Assembly: GCA_040877935.1 (NCBI GenBank)
Contig: JBBDNB010000013.1
Coordinates: 1-35,488 of the forward strand
Length of the DNA: 35,488 nt
Origin: Chitinophagales bacterium
GTDB taxonomy: Bacteria; Bacteroidota; Bacteroidia; Chitinophagales; CAIOSU01
Direction of reading: 5' to 3'
Position numbers and translations under genes: made by a program. The notes below the pieces were generated by a model. The model saw nothing but the letters and a program-made list of their open reading frames with translations, ran no database searches and was not told the origin of the DNA. Shown here one piece after another: positions 6,371-14,103 of the stretch. Every line of letters starts with the position of its first letter. Position 1 is the first letter of the stretch.

Positions 6371-6419
6371 ACAAAAACCCCTGAATTTTGTATTTTAGAT
6401 AAATGTCTGGAAAGAATAA
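6371..6419. repeat. Family B repeat, second half (B2)
   Basis: AAAAACCCCTGAATTTTGTA then TTTTAGATAAATGTCTGG and AAAGAATAA matches B1 almost exactly, but the GTCCGACCACTAATAGGC front half is missing. Confidence 0.75.
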
Positions 6420-6472
6420 GTGTGGGGATTATTGTTGAGCATATAAGAATAGACTGTTAAATTGATATGGCA

Positions 6473-6510
6473 GAAGCACCGCTATTGCTAATGCTTGCGC
6501 CATCGCGGGG
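6473..6510. repeat. Family D repeat, diverged copy (D2)
   Basis: GAAGCACCGCTATTGCTAAT then GCTTGCGCCATCGCGGGG aligns to D1 and D3 with several substitutions. It precedes the next lipoprotein gene by about 60 bases. Confidence 0.55.
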
Positions 6511-6567
6511 TTTTACCTTTACTAAACAGGATTCAGCTAGAGTCTTAAAAACATACAACTTAAAATA

Positions 6568-7263
6568 ATGAATAAATTAATATTAATCATATTATTTAAT
6601 TACATATTGTTAAGTTGTAGCAATAAATCGAAAGAGACAATCCCAATTATCAATAATATTAAATTCAATAATTTATTCTATACTTATAAAATAAAAAAAT
6701 TAGACTCTGTGATATTATTTGAAGGTGTTTTAAATTATGAGAAATATAAATTAAGACCTTCTTGGCTATCATTACTTCATGAAATACTATTCTATGATTT
6801 TTGTTTCAAAACAAAATACTATAATAAGTTCACATATTATCAATCGAAGTTTTACCCAATTGATGATTCAAATATGGTTAACTCTCCATTTCACATGTCA
6901 ATATCTTTAAAGCATTGTGATATAGAAAAATATGATCATTTTAATGATTTTAAAGAAAACATTTTAAAGTATTACATATTCACAGACTATATTATATATG
7001 AAAGAGCTCCAATTGAATCTGCTGCAATTGAAGACATTTATTCAAGTTTAAAAAATAAACCAAGCAATATAGATTCAATTGGTATTTTAATGGAAATGTA
7101 TGTTGTATATCAAGAAAAATTACTTTATAATAAAGCACCTGATTCAACTTACTATAATAAGATAAATCAGCTCAAAACAAATATTGAAAATAGAGGAGAT
7201 AATTTCAATCCACTATTAAATATGATAAACGAAATTGATAGTCTTATCAAAAACACACAGTAA
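6568..7263 (+). CDS. Unknown AT-rich lipoprotein
   Basis: The 231-residue product has a lipoprotein signal peptide, MNKLILIILFNYILLSC, with lipobox LLSC and acylated Cys17. The mature part is rich in Lys, Asn, Ile and Tyr, with predicted helices and no motif I recognise. The gene is strongly AT-rich, like its neighbours at 5184 and 7712 and unlike the housekeeping genes. It stands alone, with repeat D2 upstream and repeat C2 starting about 15 bases downstream. ATG 6568 is the only start that keeps a clean signal peptide. I cannot assign a function. An immunity-type lipoprotein or a degraded cassette gene are both possible. Confidence 0.7.
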   Translation: MNKLILIILFNYILLSCSNKSKETIPIINNIKFNNLFYTYKIKKLDSVILFEGVLNYEKYKLRPSWLSLLHEILFYDFCFKTKYYNKFTYYQSKFYPIDDSNMVNSPFHMSISLKHCDIEKYDHFNDFKENILKYYIFTDYIIYERAPIESAAIEDIYSSLKNKPSNIDSIGILMEMYVVYQEKLLYNKAPDSTYYNKINQLKTNIENRGDNFNPLLNMINEIDSLIKNTQ

Positions 7264-7278
7264 TATTTATTAGCTAAT

Positions 7279-7425
7279 CGTGGAATGGTAAAGTAAGCCC
7301 CCCCGTTTCCGCCATGCTCTGCATGGTGGAATGGTTAGTAAGCCCTCGGGAAGCAATGGTAAGACCAGTGCGGCATTCGAGAAGAATGGAGAAGACATCT
7401 ATTTTAACCAGTACGGGTATTACGC
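7279..7425. repeat. Family C repeat (C2)
   Basis: This second copy of the C1 element includes a duplicated front piece (GTGGAATGGTAAAGTAAGCC at 7280-7299). The hairpin 7307-7331 is better than in C1: TTCCGCCATGC, loop TCT, GCATGGTGGAA, 11 paired positions with one G-T. C1 and C2 bracket the AT-rich lipoprotein gene as direct repeats. The gene-free stretch 7264-7711 is filled by C2, the palindrome at 7430, B3, E1 and D3. Confidence 0.8.
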
Positions 7426-7429
7426 CTCA

Positions 7430-7462
7430 AGTGGTCAGACGACTTGAAGTCGTCCGACCACT
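7430..7462. repeat. Near-perfect 33-base palindrome
   Basis: AGTGGTCAGACGACTT (7430-7445) and AAGTCGTCCGACCACT (7447-7462) pair over 16 positions with one mismatch around a single G. No T-run follows. The right arm is the front of family B, which occurs without the left arm in B1. Confidence 0.75.
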
Positions 7463-7515
7463 AATAGGCAAGCCGCACTAAAACCCCTGAATTTTGTATT
7501 TTAGATAAATGTCTG
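7453..7515. repeat. Family B repeat (B3)
   Basis: It matches B1 (4980-5042) from GTCCGACCACTAATAGGCAA through TTTAGATAAATGTCTG with about one substitution in more than 60 bases. Confidence 0.8.
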
Positions 7516-7526
7516 AAAAATATAAA

Positions 7527-7584
7527 CCTCCGCACTCGTTCGCTATGCTGCGAAAGCCAGGCGGCAAACGAGCGCGAGTGGAGG
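7527..7584. repeat. Family E palindromic repeat (E1)
   Basis: Left arm CCTCCGCACTCGTTCGC pairs with right arm GCAAACGAGCGCGAGTGGAGG with a few mismatches. The element recurs in opposite orientation at 8353-8402, so the two copies bracket the membrane-protein gene. Confidence 0.65.
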
Positions 7585-7627
7585 CAAATCTACCAAATAA
7601 CTTCGGTTTTACCATCCGCTAACTTGA

Positions 7628-7661
7628 AGAACCGCTTTGCTAATTCTTGCGCCAGCGGGGG
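7628..7661. repeat. Family D repeat (D3)
   Basis: AAGAACCGCTTTGCTAATTC then TTGCGCCAGCGGGG is identical to D1 over about 30 bases. A TTG inside it opens a frame that joins the downstream gene, but those extra 25 residues are repeat-derived. Confidence 0.75.
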
Positions 7662-7711
7662 AACTCGTTATTAATATAAAAATATCACTCAATCAAGGAG
7701 AAAGCAAAGAA

Positions 7712-8344
7712 ATGATTATTAATAAATTTGAAACAGAAAATATAAATATTAAAAACAAAAAACCATTGTTTGTTTTTATTAATAATATTAAATGGAGTAC
7801 CACTTTTTTCTTTATCGGCATTTATATCATAAGCAATAGCATATTTGCTTCAATTATATTAAGTATAATGTGGCCAATGATTAGTATATTTTATTCATCG
7901 CTATTATTTCAGTCAAACATGATTAAATCGATTGAAATTGATTATGCTAAAAAAGTAGTATGTATTGAGTTTTATCTTTTAGAACTGTTTTTGAAGTCTA
8001 AAAAAATAAGCTTTTCTAATCTTTTTTTAACAGAAAGGTACAAGAGATATGATTCCTTTAATGCAACTAATTCAATTGAAGTTTGGGACAAGAAAGAGTT
8101 AATTGCGAGTTTATTTTATGATACAAGAGAATATTATGGATTTTCAAATCAGACAATAGATGAAATTAAGTTTAGCATGGATCAAATAATAATTGACAAT
8201 AAAGACAAAGGTGAAATCATATTAAATAACGAAAAATTAAATAAAATTTATAGTAATGTCTGTCGGAAAAGTATATATATATCTTTACTGTTTGTGATAA
8301 CTTCATTATTATGCTTTATATATTTATCTAAACTATTGCTTTGA
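7712..8344 (+). CDS. Unknown membrane protein
   Basis: This 210-residue protein has a hydrophobic stretch at about residues 25-65 (two closely spaced helices around SIILSIMWPMISIFYSS) and a C-terminal helix (ISLLFVITSLLCFIYLS). The middle is polar and probably cytoplasmic. ATG 7712 was chosen because AAGGAG lies 10 bases upstream, a rare clear Shine-Dalgarno in this window, and because the longer frame from 7637 runs through repeat D3. The gene is AT-rich and stands alone between inverted copies of repeat E. No family is recognised; the overall layout somewhat recalls small PH-like or YcxB-like membrane proteins, but that is weak. Confidence 0.65.
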   Translation: MIINKFETENINIKNKKPLFVFINNIKWSTTFFFIGIYIISNSIFASIILSIMWPMISIFYSSLLFQSNMIKSIEIDYAKKVVCIEFYLLELFLKSKKISFSNLFLTERYKRYDSFNATNSIEVWDKKELIASLFYDTREYYGFSNQTIDEIKFSMDQIIIDNKDKGEIILNNEKLNKIYSNVCRKSIYISLLFVITSLLCFIYLSKLLL

Positions 8345-8352
8345 GTCTCTCC

Positions 8353-8402
8353 CTCACTGGCGCTCGTTTGCAGCATAGCATCAGCTAAGCGAACGAGTGC
8401 CC
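8353..8402. repeat. Family E palindromic repeat (E2, inverted relative to E1)
   Basis: GGCGCTCGTTTGC (8359-8371) and GCGAACGAGTGCC (8389-8401) pair with two mismatches. The order GTTTGC then GCGAACG is the reverse complement of the E1 order. Confidence 0.65.
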
Positions 8403-8438
8403 CACTTTCAAAAGCATGTCACCTAAGCAATAAGCAGA

Positions 8439-8491
8439 GCCTTATACCAAACCCCAAACAACAAACAGACATTTTTTCATAATTTTACAGC
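8439..8491. repeat. Family A repeat, front part only (A5)
   Basis: GCCTTATACCAAACCCCAAA, CAACAAACAGACATTTTTTC and a T/A-rich tail match the front of A1 to A3. The hairpin core is missing. It marks the right edge of the repeat-rich region; housekeeping genes start at 8536. Confidence 0.7.
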
Positions 8492-8535
8492 TCAATTTTA
8501 CAAAGCATCAGAGAGAAAGCCATCTTGCAAAAATT

Positions 8536-9582
8536 ATGAATCCCAAACTGAAAATTCCATTATATACACTATTGCTTTTGAGTTGCCTATCAGTATTTGT
8601 TGCCTGTAATGGAAATGGGCAAAGCGAGGATAACAAACCCGGGGAAGTAGAAAGCAATCCAAATGCCGACAATCACCCCTCCATACAGGAGATCACCCAG
8701 AAAATAGAGCAGGAGCCGAACAATCCCAAGCTCTACTACATCAGGTCGAACATGCGCTTTCAACTGGGCAATCTTTCAGGGGCAAAGGAAGACCTAAAAC
8801 AATGCCTTCAACTGGATTCTACCGAAACAGAATTTTACCTGGGCCTTGCCGATGTATATTTCGAAGAGCAAAACCTCATTCGAGCATTAAACACGCTTGA
8901 AAAAGCTGAAGAAATTGATCCCCGAAATGAATCAATACAATTGAAAATGGGGATTTATAAAATTTACATGAAAAACTACAAGGAAGCCATCGCGCATCTG
9001 GATGAAGTCCTTAAAAGCAATGTTTACAATGCAGATGCCTATTTCTACAAAGGCATATTATTTAAAGAAATAGAAAAGCGAGAACGCGCCATATCAAGTT
9101 TTCAAACTGCGCTGGAACAGGATCCCCAATATTTTGAAGCCCATATGCAACTGGCCTTGCTCTTTGCTGAAAGCAATTCTAAATTGGCCTTACAGTATTA
9201 CAACAATGCCTTGAAAATCAATCCTGAAAGTGCCGAAGCGCTTTATGGAAAAGGCCTGCTTCTGCAAAATATGGAAGATTACGATGCTGCAATAGAACTT
9301 TACCGCTCTATTGTGAAAAAAGCCCCACAAAATGCCAATGCCTATTACAATATCGGTTATGTATATTTTCAGATGGATTCACTGGAAAAAGCCGACCGGC
9401 ATTTTAAAATTGCCGGCACTGTAAATCCTGCCTATGCAGATGCAATTTATATGCGTGGTTTAATACAGGAAGCGATCGGAAATTTCGATAAAGCAAGAGA
9501 ATTTTACAAACAAAGCCTAAGTTTGCAGTCGGAACACGAGCCTTCTATAAAAGGGCTGCAAAGAATTGATAAAAAATCATAA
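8536..9582 (+). CDS. TPR-repeat lipoprotein
   Basis: This 348-residue protein has an N-terminal hydrophobic stretch and a lipobox-like FVAC with Cys24, followed by an acidic linker. From about residue 55 to the end, tandem 34-residue tetratricopeptide repeats are visible, with recurrent A-Y-Y/F and P-x-x-A positions ([57 protein letters not shown]); I count about seven. Such proteins are periplasm-facing scaffolds. The stop is 2 bases before thrS, so they are probably co-transcribed, which is a positional fact rather than a functional link. Composition is like the housekeeping genes, so it marks the end of the accessory region. Confidence 0.85.
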   Translation: MNPKLKIPLYTLLLLSCLSVFVACNGNGQSEDNKPGEVESNPNADNHPSIQEITQKIEQEPNNPKLYYIRSNMRFQLGNLSGAKEDLKQCLQLDSTETEFYLGLADVYFEEQNLIRALNTLEKAEEIDPRNESIQLKMGIYKIYMKNYKEAIAHLDEVLKSNVYNADAYFYKGILFKEIEKRERAISSFQTALEQDPQYFEAHMQLALLFAESNSKLALQYYNNALKINPESAEALYGKGLLLQNMEDYDAAIELYRSIVKKAPQNANAYYNIGYVYFQMDSLEKADRHFKIAGTVNPAYADAIYMRGLIQEAIGNFDKAREFYKQSLSLQSEHEPSIKGLQRIDKKS

Positions 9583-9584
9583 GA

Positions 9585-11519
9585 ATGATTAAGATTACAC
9601 TGCCGGATAATTCGGTGCGGGAATACGAAGCGGGCATCCGCCCTATTGATGTGGCCAATGACATTAGCCCGGGACTGGCGAGAAATGTACTCTCCGCAAA
9701 AGTCGATGGAAAAATAGTCGAGTCCATTACACCCATTCAAGAAGATGCAAAATTACAATTGCTCACCTGGAGCGATAAAGAGGGGCAAACAGCCTTTTGG
9801 CACTCTTCTGCCCACGTATTGGCACAGGCATTGTTGAAATTATATCCCAAAATAAAACTCACCATCGGCCCGGCAATCGAAAATGGTTTTTACTACGATG
9901 TTGACCTCAATGGTGAAAATATCTCTGAGAAGGATTTCCCCATTATTGAGAAAAAGTTTTTGGAACTGGCGCGGCAAAAAGCCGAATTTCAAATGCGTGA
10001 AGTTTCAAAATCCGATGCACTGAATTATTACAACAAAGAAAAAAATCCCTTTAAAGTAGAATTGATCGAAAACCTGGAAGACGGGGACATCACATTCTGC
10101 GACCACGATGATTTTACCGACCTCTGCCGTGGCGGACATATTCCCCATACCGGGTTGATCAAAGCCGTGAAAATCATGAATATTGCAGGTGCCTACTGGC
10201 GTGGCGATGAAAACAAGCCTCAGCTCACACGGGTCTATGGCATTTCATTTCCCAAGCAAAAAATGCTGGAAGAATACCTGCAAATGCTGGAAGAAGCCAA
10301 AAAACGCGATCACCGCAAGCTGGGGAAAGAGCTGGAAATTTTCACCTTTTCCCAAAAAGTGGGACAGGGTCTGCCGCTTTGGCTGCCCAAAGGCGCTGCA
10401 TTGAGAGAACGGCTGATGCAATTTTTGAGCAAGGCACAGAAAAAAGCAGGTTATGAACTGGTAGCCTCGCCACATATTGGCAACAAAGACCTGTACGTTT
10501 GTTCCGGCCACTATGAAAAATATGGAGAAGACTCTTTTCAGCCCATCCACACACCGGATGAAAACGAGGAATTTCTCCTGAAACCTATGAACTGCCCGCA
10601 TCACTGTGAAATTTATAAATTCAAGCCACACTCCTACAAAGAGTTGCCACTGCGCTTTGCAGAATTTGGAACCGTTTACCGCTATGAACAAAGTGGAGAG
10701 TTGCATGGATTGACAAGGGTGCGGGGGTTCACACAAGACGATGCACATATCTTCTGCCGCCCCGACCAGGTAAAGGAAGAGTTCTGCAATGTAATTGACC
10801 TGGTACTTTATGTATTCAAGGCCCTGGGTTTTGAGGATTTTACCGCTCAAATTTCGCTGCGCGACAAGGAAGACCGAAAAAAATACATCGGCAGCGATGA
10901 AAATTGGGAAAAAGCAGAAAACGCCATTAAAGAAGCAACTGCAGAAAAAGCCCTTAAAACGACCATTGAATATGGCGAAGCTGCATTTTACGGCCCCAAG
11001 CTCGATTTTATGGTAAAAGATGCCATTGGCAGGGAATGGCAATTGGGCACCATTCAGGTGGATTACAATCTGCCCGAGCGATTTGAACTCGAATATATGG
11101 GCAGCGACAATCAAAAACACCGCCCTGTGATGATTCACCGCGCGCCCTTTGGCTCATTAGAGCGTTTTGTGGCCATTCTGATTGAACACTGCGAAGGAAA
11201 ATTTCCGCTTTGGTTGACACCCGAGCAAGCTATAATTTTACCTATAAGCGAACGCTTCAATAGCTATGCAGAAAATGTTTCAGATTATCTAAAAAATACC
11301 GATATTCGCACATTCGTTGATCTCAGAAATGAGAAGATCGGCAAAAAGATAAGGGATGCTGAAGTAAACAAAATCCCCTTTATGCTCATTGTAGGAGAGA
11401 AAGAACAGGAAAGCGAAGTCTTATCTGTTCGCAAACAAGGTCAAGGCGACCTTGGTACTATGACAACGGATCAATTCACTGAATTGGTGAATAAAGAGAT
11501 TGAAAATTTAATTGCTTAA
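9585..11519 (+). CDS. thrS: Threonine-tRNA ligase
   Basis: This 644-residue, full-length class II synthetase charges tRNA-Thr. An N-terminal TGS domain (1-60) is followed by the editing domain with HSSAH (His73 and His77, the same numbering as in E. coli) and CRGGHIP. The catalytic core shows [11 protein letters not shown] (zinc Cys), motif 2 around [20 protein letters not shown], and motif 3 [11 protein letters not shown]. The C-terminal anticodon-binding domain begins near [14 protein letters not shown] 9585 follows the TPR gene after 2 bases. infC starts 14 bases downstream, the usual thrS-infC order. No T-box leader or other attenuator is visible. Confidence 0.98.
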   Translation: MIKITLPDNSVREYEAGIRPIDVANDISPGLARNVLSAKVDGKIVESITPIQEDAKLQLLTWSDKEGQTAFWHSSAHVLAQALLKLYPKIKLTIGPAIENGFYYDVDLNGENISEKDFPIIEKKFLELARQKAEFQMREVSKSDALNYYNKEKNPFKVELIENLEDGDITFCDHDDFTDLCRGGHIPHTGLIKAVKIMNIAGAYWRGDENKPQLTRVYGISFPKQKMLEEYLQMLEEAKKRDHRKLGKELEIFTFSQKVGQGLPLWLPKGAALRERLMQFLSKAQKKAGYELVASPHIGNKDLYVCSGHYEKYGEDSFQPIHTPDENEEFLLKPMNCPHHCEIYKFKPHSYKELPLRFAEFGTVYRYEQSGELHGLTRVRGFTQDDAHIFCRPDQVKEEFCNVIDLVLYVFKALGFEDFTAQISLRDKEDRKKYIGSDENWEKAENAIKEATAEKALKTTIEYGEAAFYGPKLDFMVKDAIGREWQLGTIQVDYNLPERFELEYMGSDNQKHRPVMIHRAPFGSLERFVAILIEHCEGKFPLWLTPEQAIILPISERFNSYAENVSDYLKNTDIRTFVDLRNEKIGKKIRDAEVNKIPFMLIVGEKEQESEVLSVRKQGQGDLGTMTTDQFTELVNKEIENLIA

Positions 11520-11533
11520 CAAAAAAACAACAT

Positions 11534-12082
11534 TTGCGTCCAAGAAGAAAATTTGTACCAAGAAAAACTGAGCCGGATCACAAAATCAATGAAAAAATCC
11601 GCTCAAAAGAAGTAAGATTAGTAGGAGACAATGTAGAAGTAGGTGTATACTCTATTGAAAAAGCATTGCAATTAGCAGAAGAGCAGGGACTCGACCTGGT
11701 TGAAATATCAGGAAAAGCAGATCCTCCGGTTTGCAAAGTTATCGACTACAAAAAATTCCTCTACGAAAAGAAGAAAAAGGAAAAGGAAATAAAGTCCAAC
11801 ACCCACAAAACGGTGATAAAAGAAGTACGCTTTACTCCTAATACCGATGACCACGATTTTAATTTCAAGCTCAATCACGCTGAAAAATTTCTGAAAGAAG
11901 GTTCTAAAGTTAAGGCCTATGTTCAGTTCAAAGGCCGTGGCATCCTTTTTAAAGAAAGAGGTGAGCTGATGTTGTTGAAATTAGCCGAGAGCCTGAAAGA
12001 TTTTGGGTCTTTAGAACAAATGCCTAAATTGGAAGGTCGGAGAATGATCGCTTTCATTGCTCCAAAATCAAAAAAGAAATAA
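11534..12082 (+). CDS. infC: Translation initiation factor IF-3
   Basis: The 182-residue product has the IF-3 N-domain ([16 protein letters not shown], then [18 protein letters not shown] and [15 protein letters not shown]) joined by a Lys-rich linker to the C-domain ([19 protein letters not shown], and [11 protein letters not shown] at the end). IF-3 checks the start codon on the 30S subunit. The only usable start is TTG 11534; no in-frame ATG exists between the thrS stop and the conserved start. Non-AUG starts on infC are well known as the basis of IF-3 autoregulation. Unlike most genomes, infC is not followed by rpmI and rplT; a convergent unrelated gene ends 15 bases away. Confidence 0.97.
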   Translation: MRPRRKFVPRKTEPDHKINEKIRSKEVRLVGDNVEVGVYSIEKALQLAEEQGLDLVEISGKADPPVCKVIDYKKFLYEKKKKEKEIKSNTHKTVIKEVRFTPNTDDHDFNFKLNHAEKFLKEGSKVKAYVQFKGRGILFKERGELMLLKLAESLKDFGSLEQMPKLEGRRMIAFIAPKSKKK

Positions 12083-12097
12083 GTTCGGGAACACCCC

Positions 12098-12595
12098 TTA
12101 TTCATCTTCCTTATACAACAAGGCAGGATTGGCTTTATAGAGTTGTTCTTTTTCAGAGGTAAAACCAAAACTGGCATGGGGCAACTTGCCTTTTAGTTCC
12201 TCCATCAGTTCATTGTGGACCTTGCCATTTACCCTTATTGTGGTATAATTTCCATCAAGATAATAAAAGTAAACCGTAGTCATTTTCATAAAATGAATGC
12301 CAAAAGGCATGGTTTGTACCACATAGGAATAAACCCAGACAATCTGTTTTGGATCGAATTCGAGATATCTTACCAGCAGCTCCTTTTCCGGCTTTACTTT
12401 TTTGCCCGCATTGTAAATAAATATTGCGGCCAAAACCAATAAGATCATCGACACAAAATATACTGTAAACCGCGCTCCCTTTTCTGCTGCATCTGGCAAA
12501 AAGTAGAGCAAAGCTGCAGCAGAGCAAAGCAATATCACCCCAACAACAAGTTGGTAGTTTCGGTCGTAAACTATCCCTTTTTTGATAATATCCAT
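12098..12595 (-). CDS. Conserved two-helix membrane protein, function unknown
   Basis: This 165-residue protein has two adjacent membrane helices (about residues 15-34 and 43-62: LVVGVILLCSAAALLYFL and VYFVSMILLVLAAIFIY) and a C-terminal soluble beta-rich half (EKELLVRYLEFDPKQIVWVY...VYFYYLDGNYTTIRVNG). The soluble part resembles small bacterial PH-like membrane proteins, but I would not assign a family. It converges with infC. The ATG at 12595 lies 27 bases from the end of a decayed toxin fragment, so the two may once have been unrelated neighbours. Composition is ordinary. Confidence 0.7.
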   Translation of the reverse strand: MDIIKKGIVYDRNYQLVVGVILLCSAAALLYFLPDAAEKGARFTVYFVSMILLVLAAIFIYNAGKKVKPEKELLVRYLEFDPKQIVWVYSYVVQTMPFGIHFMKMTTVYFYYLDGNYTTIRVNGKVHNELMEELKGKLPHASFGFTSEKEQLYKANPALLYKEDE

Positions 12596-12622
12596 AAGCT
12601 TTGTAAAAAATTAAGCTCTTAC

Positions 12623-12682
12623 TCAGGAGACAAAAATCTTTTGAAGTTCTTTTTTTGCAAAATCTGTCCAGTAAACAACCTC
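12623..12682 (-). pseudogene. RelE/ParE-type toxin remnant
   Basis: On the minus strand a 19-codon frame reads EVVYWTDFAKKELQKIF then VS and a stop. The VVYWTDFAKKELQKIF pattern is a typical start of a RelE/ParE-family toxin, which normally runs for 90-100 residues. No start codon precedes it and the rest of the gene is missing. It lies just downstream of an antitoxin gene of the kind that normally precedes such a toxin. A GC-rich repeat (12683-12722) sits between them where the toxin start should be. Confidence 0.7.
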
Positions 12683-12722
12683 GGGGCAAGCCTCGGAGCA
12701 CCCGCCTGCTTAGTCGGGCAGG
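12683..12722. repeat. GC-rich intergenic repeat with hairpin
   Basis: The stretch is much richer in GC than its surroundings. CCTGC (12705-12709) and GCAGG (12718-12722) pair around TTAGTCGG. CCGCCTGCTTAGTCGGGCAG resembles a short palindrome that I recall between genes in Bacteroidota. It separates the antitoxin gene from the toxin remnant. Confidence 0.5.
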
Positions 12723-12749
12723 TTTAAATCTCGATTATCGAGTAAACTT

Positions 12750-12989
12750 TCAACCCCATTTCTTGATCTCAGAAATTAAATCTTTTGCCTCTGTATGCTT
12801 TCCCTTATAGGAGTCTTCCATTGACTGATCAATTCTATCATTTAGTGAGTCAAGCGACATAGGTTCAATGAGATCTCCATTATTATCGAGCTCTTTTTTC
12901 AAAAGTTGCTCAAAATGATAAATCGAGTCTTCACTTTGCAACTTTAAAAATTCTTTTATAAATTCTATTTTTCTACTGCTTAAATCCAT
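12750..12989 (-). CDS. Orphan antitoxin-like protein
   Basis: This 79-residue protein is helical and acidic, with the N-terminal RKIEFIKEFLKLQSEDSI and the later pattern PMSLDSLNDRIDQSMEDSYK then EAKDLISEIKKW. That pattern (MSLxxxxxxIDxSxEDxxxG...Lxxxixxw) is the common antitoxin-type protein encoded before RelE/ParE toxins in Bacteroidota. The partner toxin is only a remnant, so the gene is probably an orphan. ATG 12989 is the only sensible start. A TAGATTTG element (13018-13025) lies just upstream. Neutralising an unlinked toxin elsewhere remains possible. Confidence 0.75.
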   Translation of the reverse strand: MDLSSRKIEFIKEFLKLQSEDSIYHFEQLLKKELDNNGDLIEPMSLDSLNDRIDQSMEDSYKGKHTEAKDLISEIKKWG

Positions 12990-13017
12990 AGACTTTAGTT
13001 TTCATAAAGCAAAAATT

Positions 13018-13025
13018 CAAATCTA
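13018..13025 (-). promoter_or_regulatory. Candidate -7 element for the orphan antitoxin
   Basis: On the minus strand the bases read TAGATTTG, matching TAnnTTTG, 28 bases before the ATG at 12989. No well-spaced -33 TTG is seen. Confidence 0.35.
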
Positions 13026-13053
13026 ATGATATTCGTTCCATTAGAAAATATAA

Positions 13054-14103
13054 CTAATCCAAAAAATCCACATCCCTGTCAAAAGGATATTTCATAAGAA
13101 AATTCAATGCATCATTCACAGGCAGGCCATTGAAAAGCGCCTGGTGTAGGGCCTGAATAATTGGCACGCGTACTTTATAATTATCGGCCAAAGCTTTACA
13201 TATTTTTACGGTGTTAATCCCCTCAGCAACTTCCTCACTCGTTTCAATAATGTCGTTCAACTTCTCCCCTTTTGCCAATCGATAACCTACAGTAAAGTTT
13301 CTACTGTGTGTACTTGAGGCTGTTGCAATAATATCACCAATACCAGCCAGGCCGAGAAATGAGGTCACATCACCACCCAATACAGTCCCCAAACGTATCA
13401 ACTCTGACAGCCCCTTAGTTATAAGTAATGCCTTTACATTTTCACCGCCTTTGAGACCATAAACAGCTCCTGAAGCAATGGCGATAATATTCTTGAGTGC
13501 CCCGGCAAATTCAACGCCAATAAGGTCGTTGGTGCCATAAACCTGAAATCGATGACTGCGCAGCGCATCTCTTCCCATGAGTATGACTTCTTCAAAATGA
13601 CTTGCAATTACAGAGCCCGCTGGTTGATGATTGGCCAGTTCGACTGCCAAGTTAGGGCCGGAAACACAGCCAATACGCACCACTGATGTTTCGTGTTGTA
13701 TCAGTTCGCTGATGGTTTGAATGTCTTCACGGGTAGCCTGAAAATCATAAAAATCAACATCATAAAAATCTTCGATCAATACATTAAACCCCTTAGTACC
13801 ATGTATTAAAATATGATCGGGACGAAGGTAAGGTGCAAATTTTCTGATTTCATCCAAAGTATAGCGAGAAGGCACAGTAGGGAAAAGCAGGTTGCATTCT
13901 TCAGTCATGCGTTTTACATCACCTGTAGGAGTAATTCGTTCGTGCAACTTTTGCCCCAGGCTCTCCCCCTGTTCAAGTATAGCGTTCAACCGATCAGCTC
14001 TGCGTACATAAAAAAGTACATCATGGTTCTCTGCAATAAGATTTGCAATAGCAGTACCAAAACTACCGGCACCAATAACGCCTATGTATTTTTTATCCGA
14101 CAT
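13054..14103 (-). CDS. gpsA: NAD(P)+-dependent glycerol-3-phosphate dehydrogenase
   Basis: This 349-residue enzyme reduces dihydroxyacetone phosphate to sn-glycerol 3-phosphate for phospholipid synthesis. The Rossmann motif is IGVIGAGSFGTAIANL at the N-terminus. HGTKGF, GCVSGPNLAVEL and GVEFAGALKNIIAIASGAVYGL (with the catalytic Lys) are family hallmarks, as is GLAGIGDIIATA. Length is usual for the family. The gene overlaps the upstream acyltransferase by 11 bases, so the two are surely co-transcribed; the pair makes G3P and then acylates it or its product. Composition is ordinary. Confidence 0.96.
   Translation of the reverse strand: MSDKKYIGVIGAGSFGTAIANLIAENHDVLFYVRRADRLNAILEQGESLGQKLHERITPTGDVKRMTEECNLLFPTVPSRYTLDEIRKFAPYLRPDHILIHGTKGFNVLIEDFYDVDFYDFQATREDIQTISELIQHETSVVRIGCVSGPNLAVELANHQPAGSVIASHFEEVILMGRDALRSHRFQVYGTNDLIGVEFAGALKNIIAIASGAVYGLKGGENVKALLITKGLSELIRLGTVLGGDVTSFLGLAGIGDIIATASSTHSRNFTVGYRLAKGEKLNDIIETSEEVAEGINTVKICKALADNYKVRVPIIQALHQALFNGLPVNDALNFLMKYPFDRDVDFLD

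Larger units (their letters stand above)
5805..6567. other. 763-base gene-free stretch made of mixed repeats
   Basis: In order it holds repeat C1 (5809-5930), a stem-loop-rich part with CCCG-CTGAA/TTCAG-CGGG (6019-6042) and CCTGCT-GAA-AGCAGG (6051-6065), a 104-base element with 7-base terminal inverted repeats (6073-6176), a TTCCCC/GGGGAA hairpin (6277-6294), half a family B repeat (6371-6419) and a diverged family D copy (6473-6510). Open frames on either strand match repeat boundaries and look non-coding. Confidence 0.6.

Noticed and set aside
6183-6374. A 63-codon minus-strand frame
   Set aside because: It covers a hairpin and a repeat border and has no recognisable protein pattern.
7637-7711. 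A 25-residue extension of the membrane protein from TTG 7637
   Set aside because: It is read from repeat D3; ATG 7712 has a good Shine-Dalgarno site.
9583-9600. A T-box or other leader control for thrS
   Set aside because: Only 2 bases separate it from the upstream gene and no leader structure is possible there.
10245-11138. A 297-codon open frame antisense to thrS
   Set aside because: The thrS frame is certain by its motifs; the antisense product is Phe/Cys-rich with no family pattern, a shadow of codon use.
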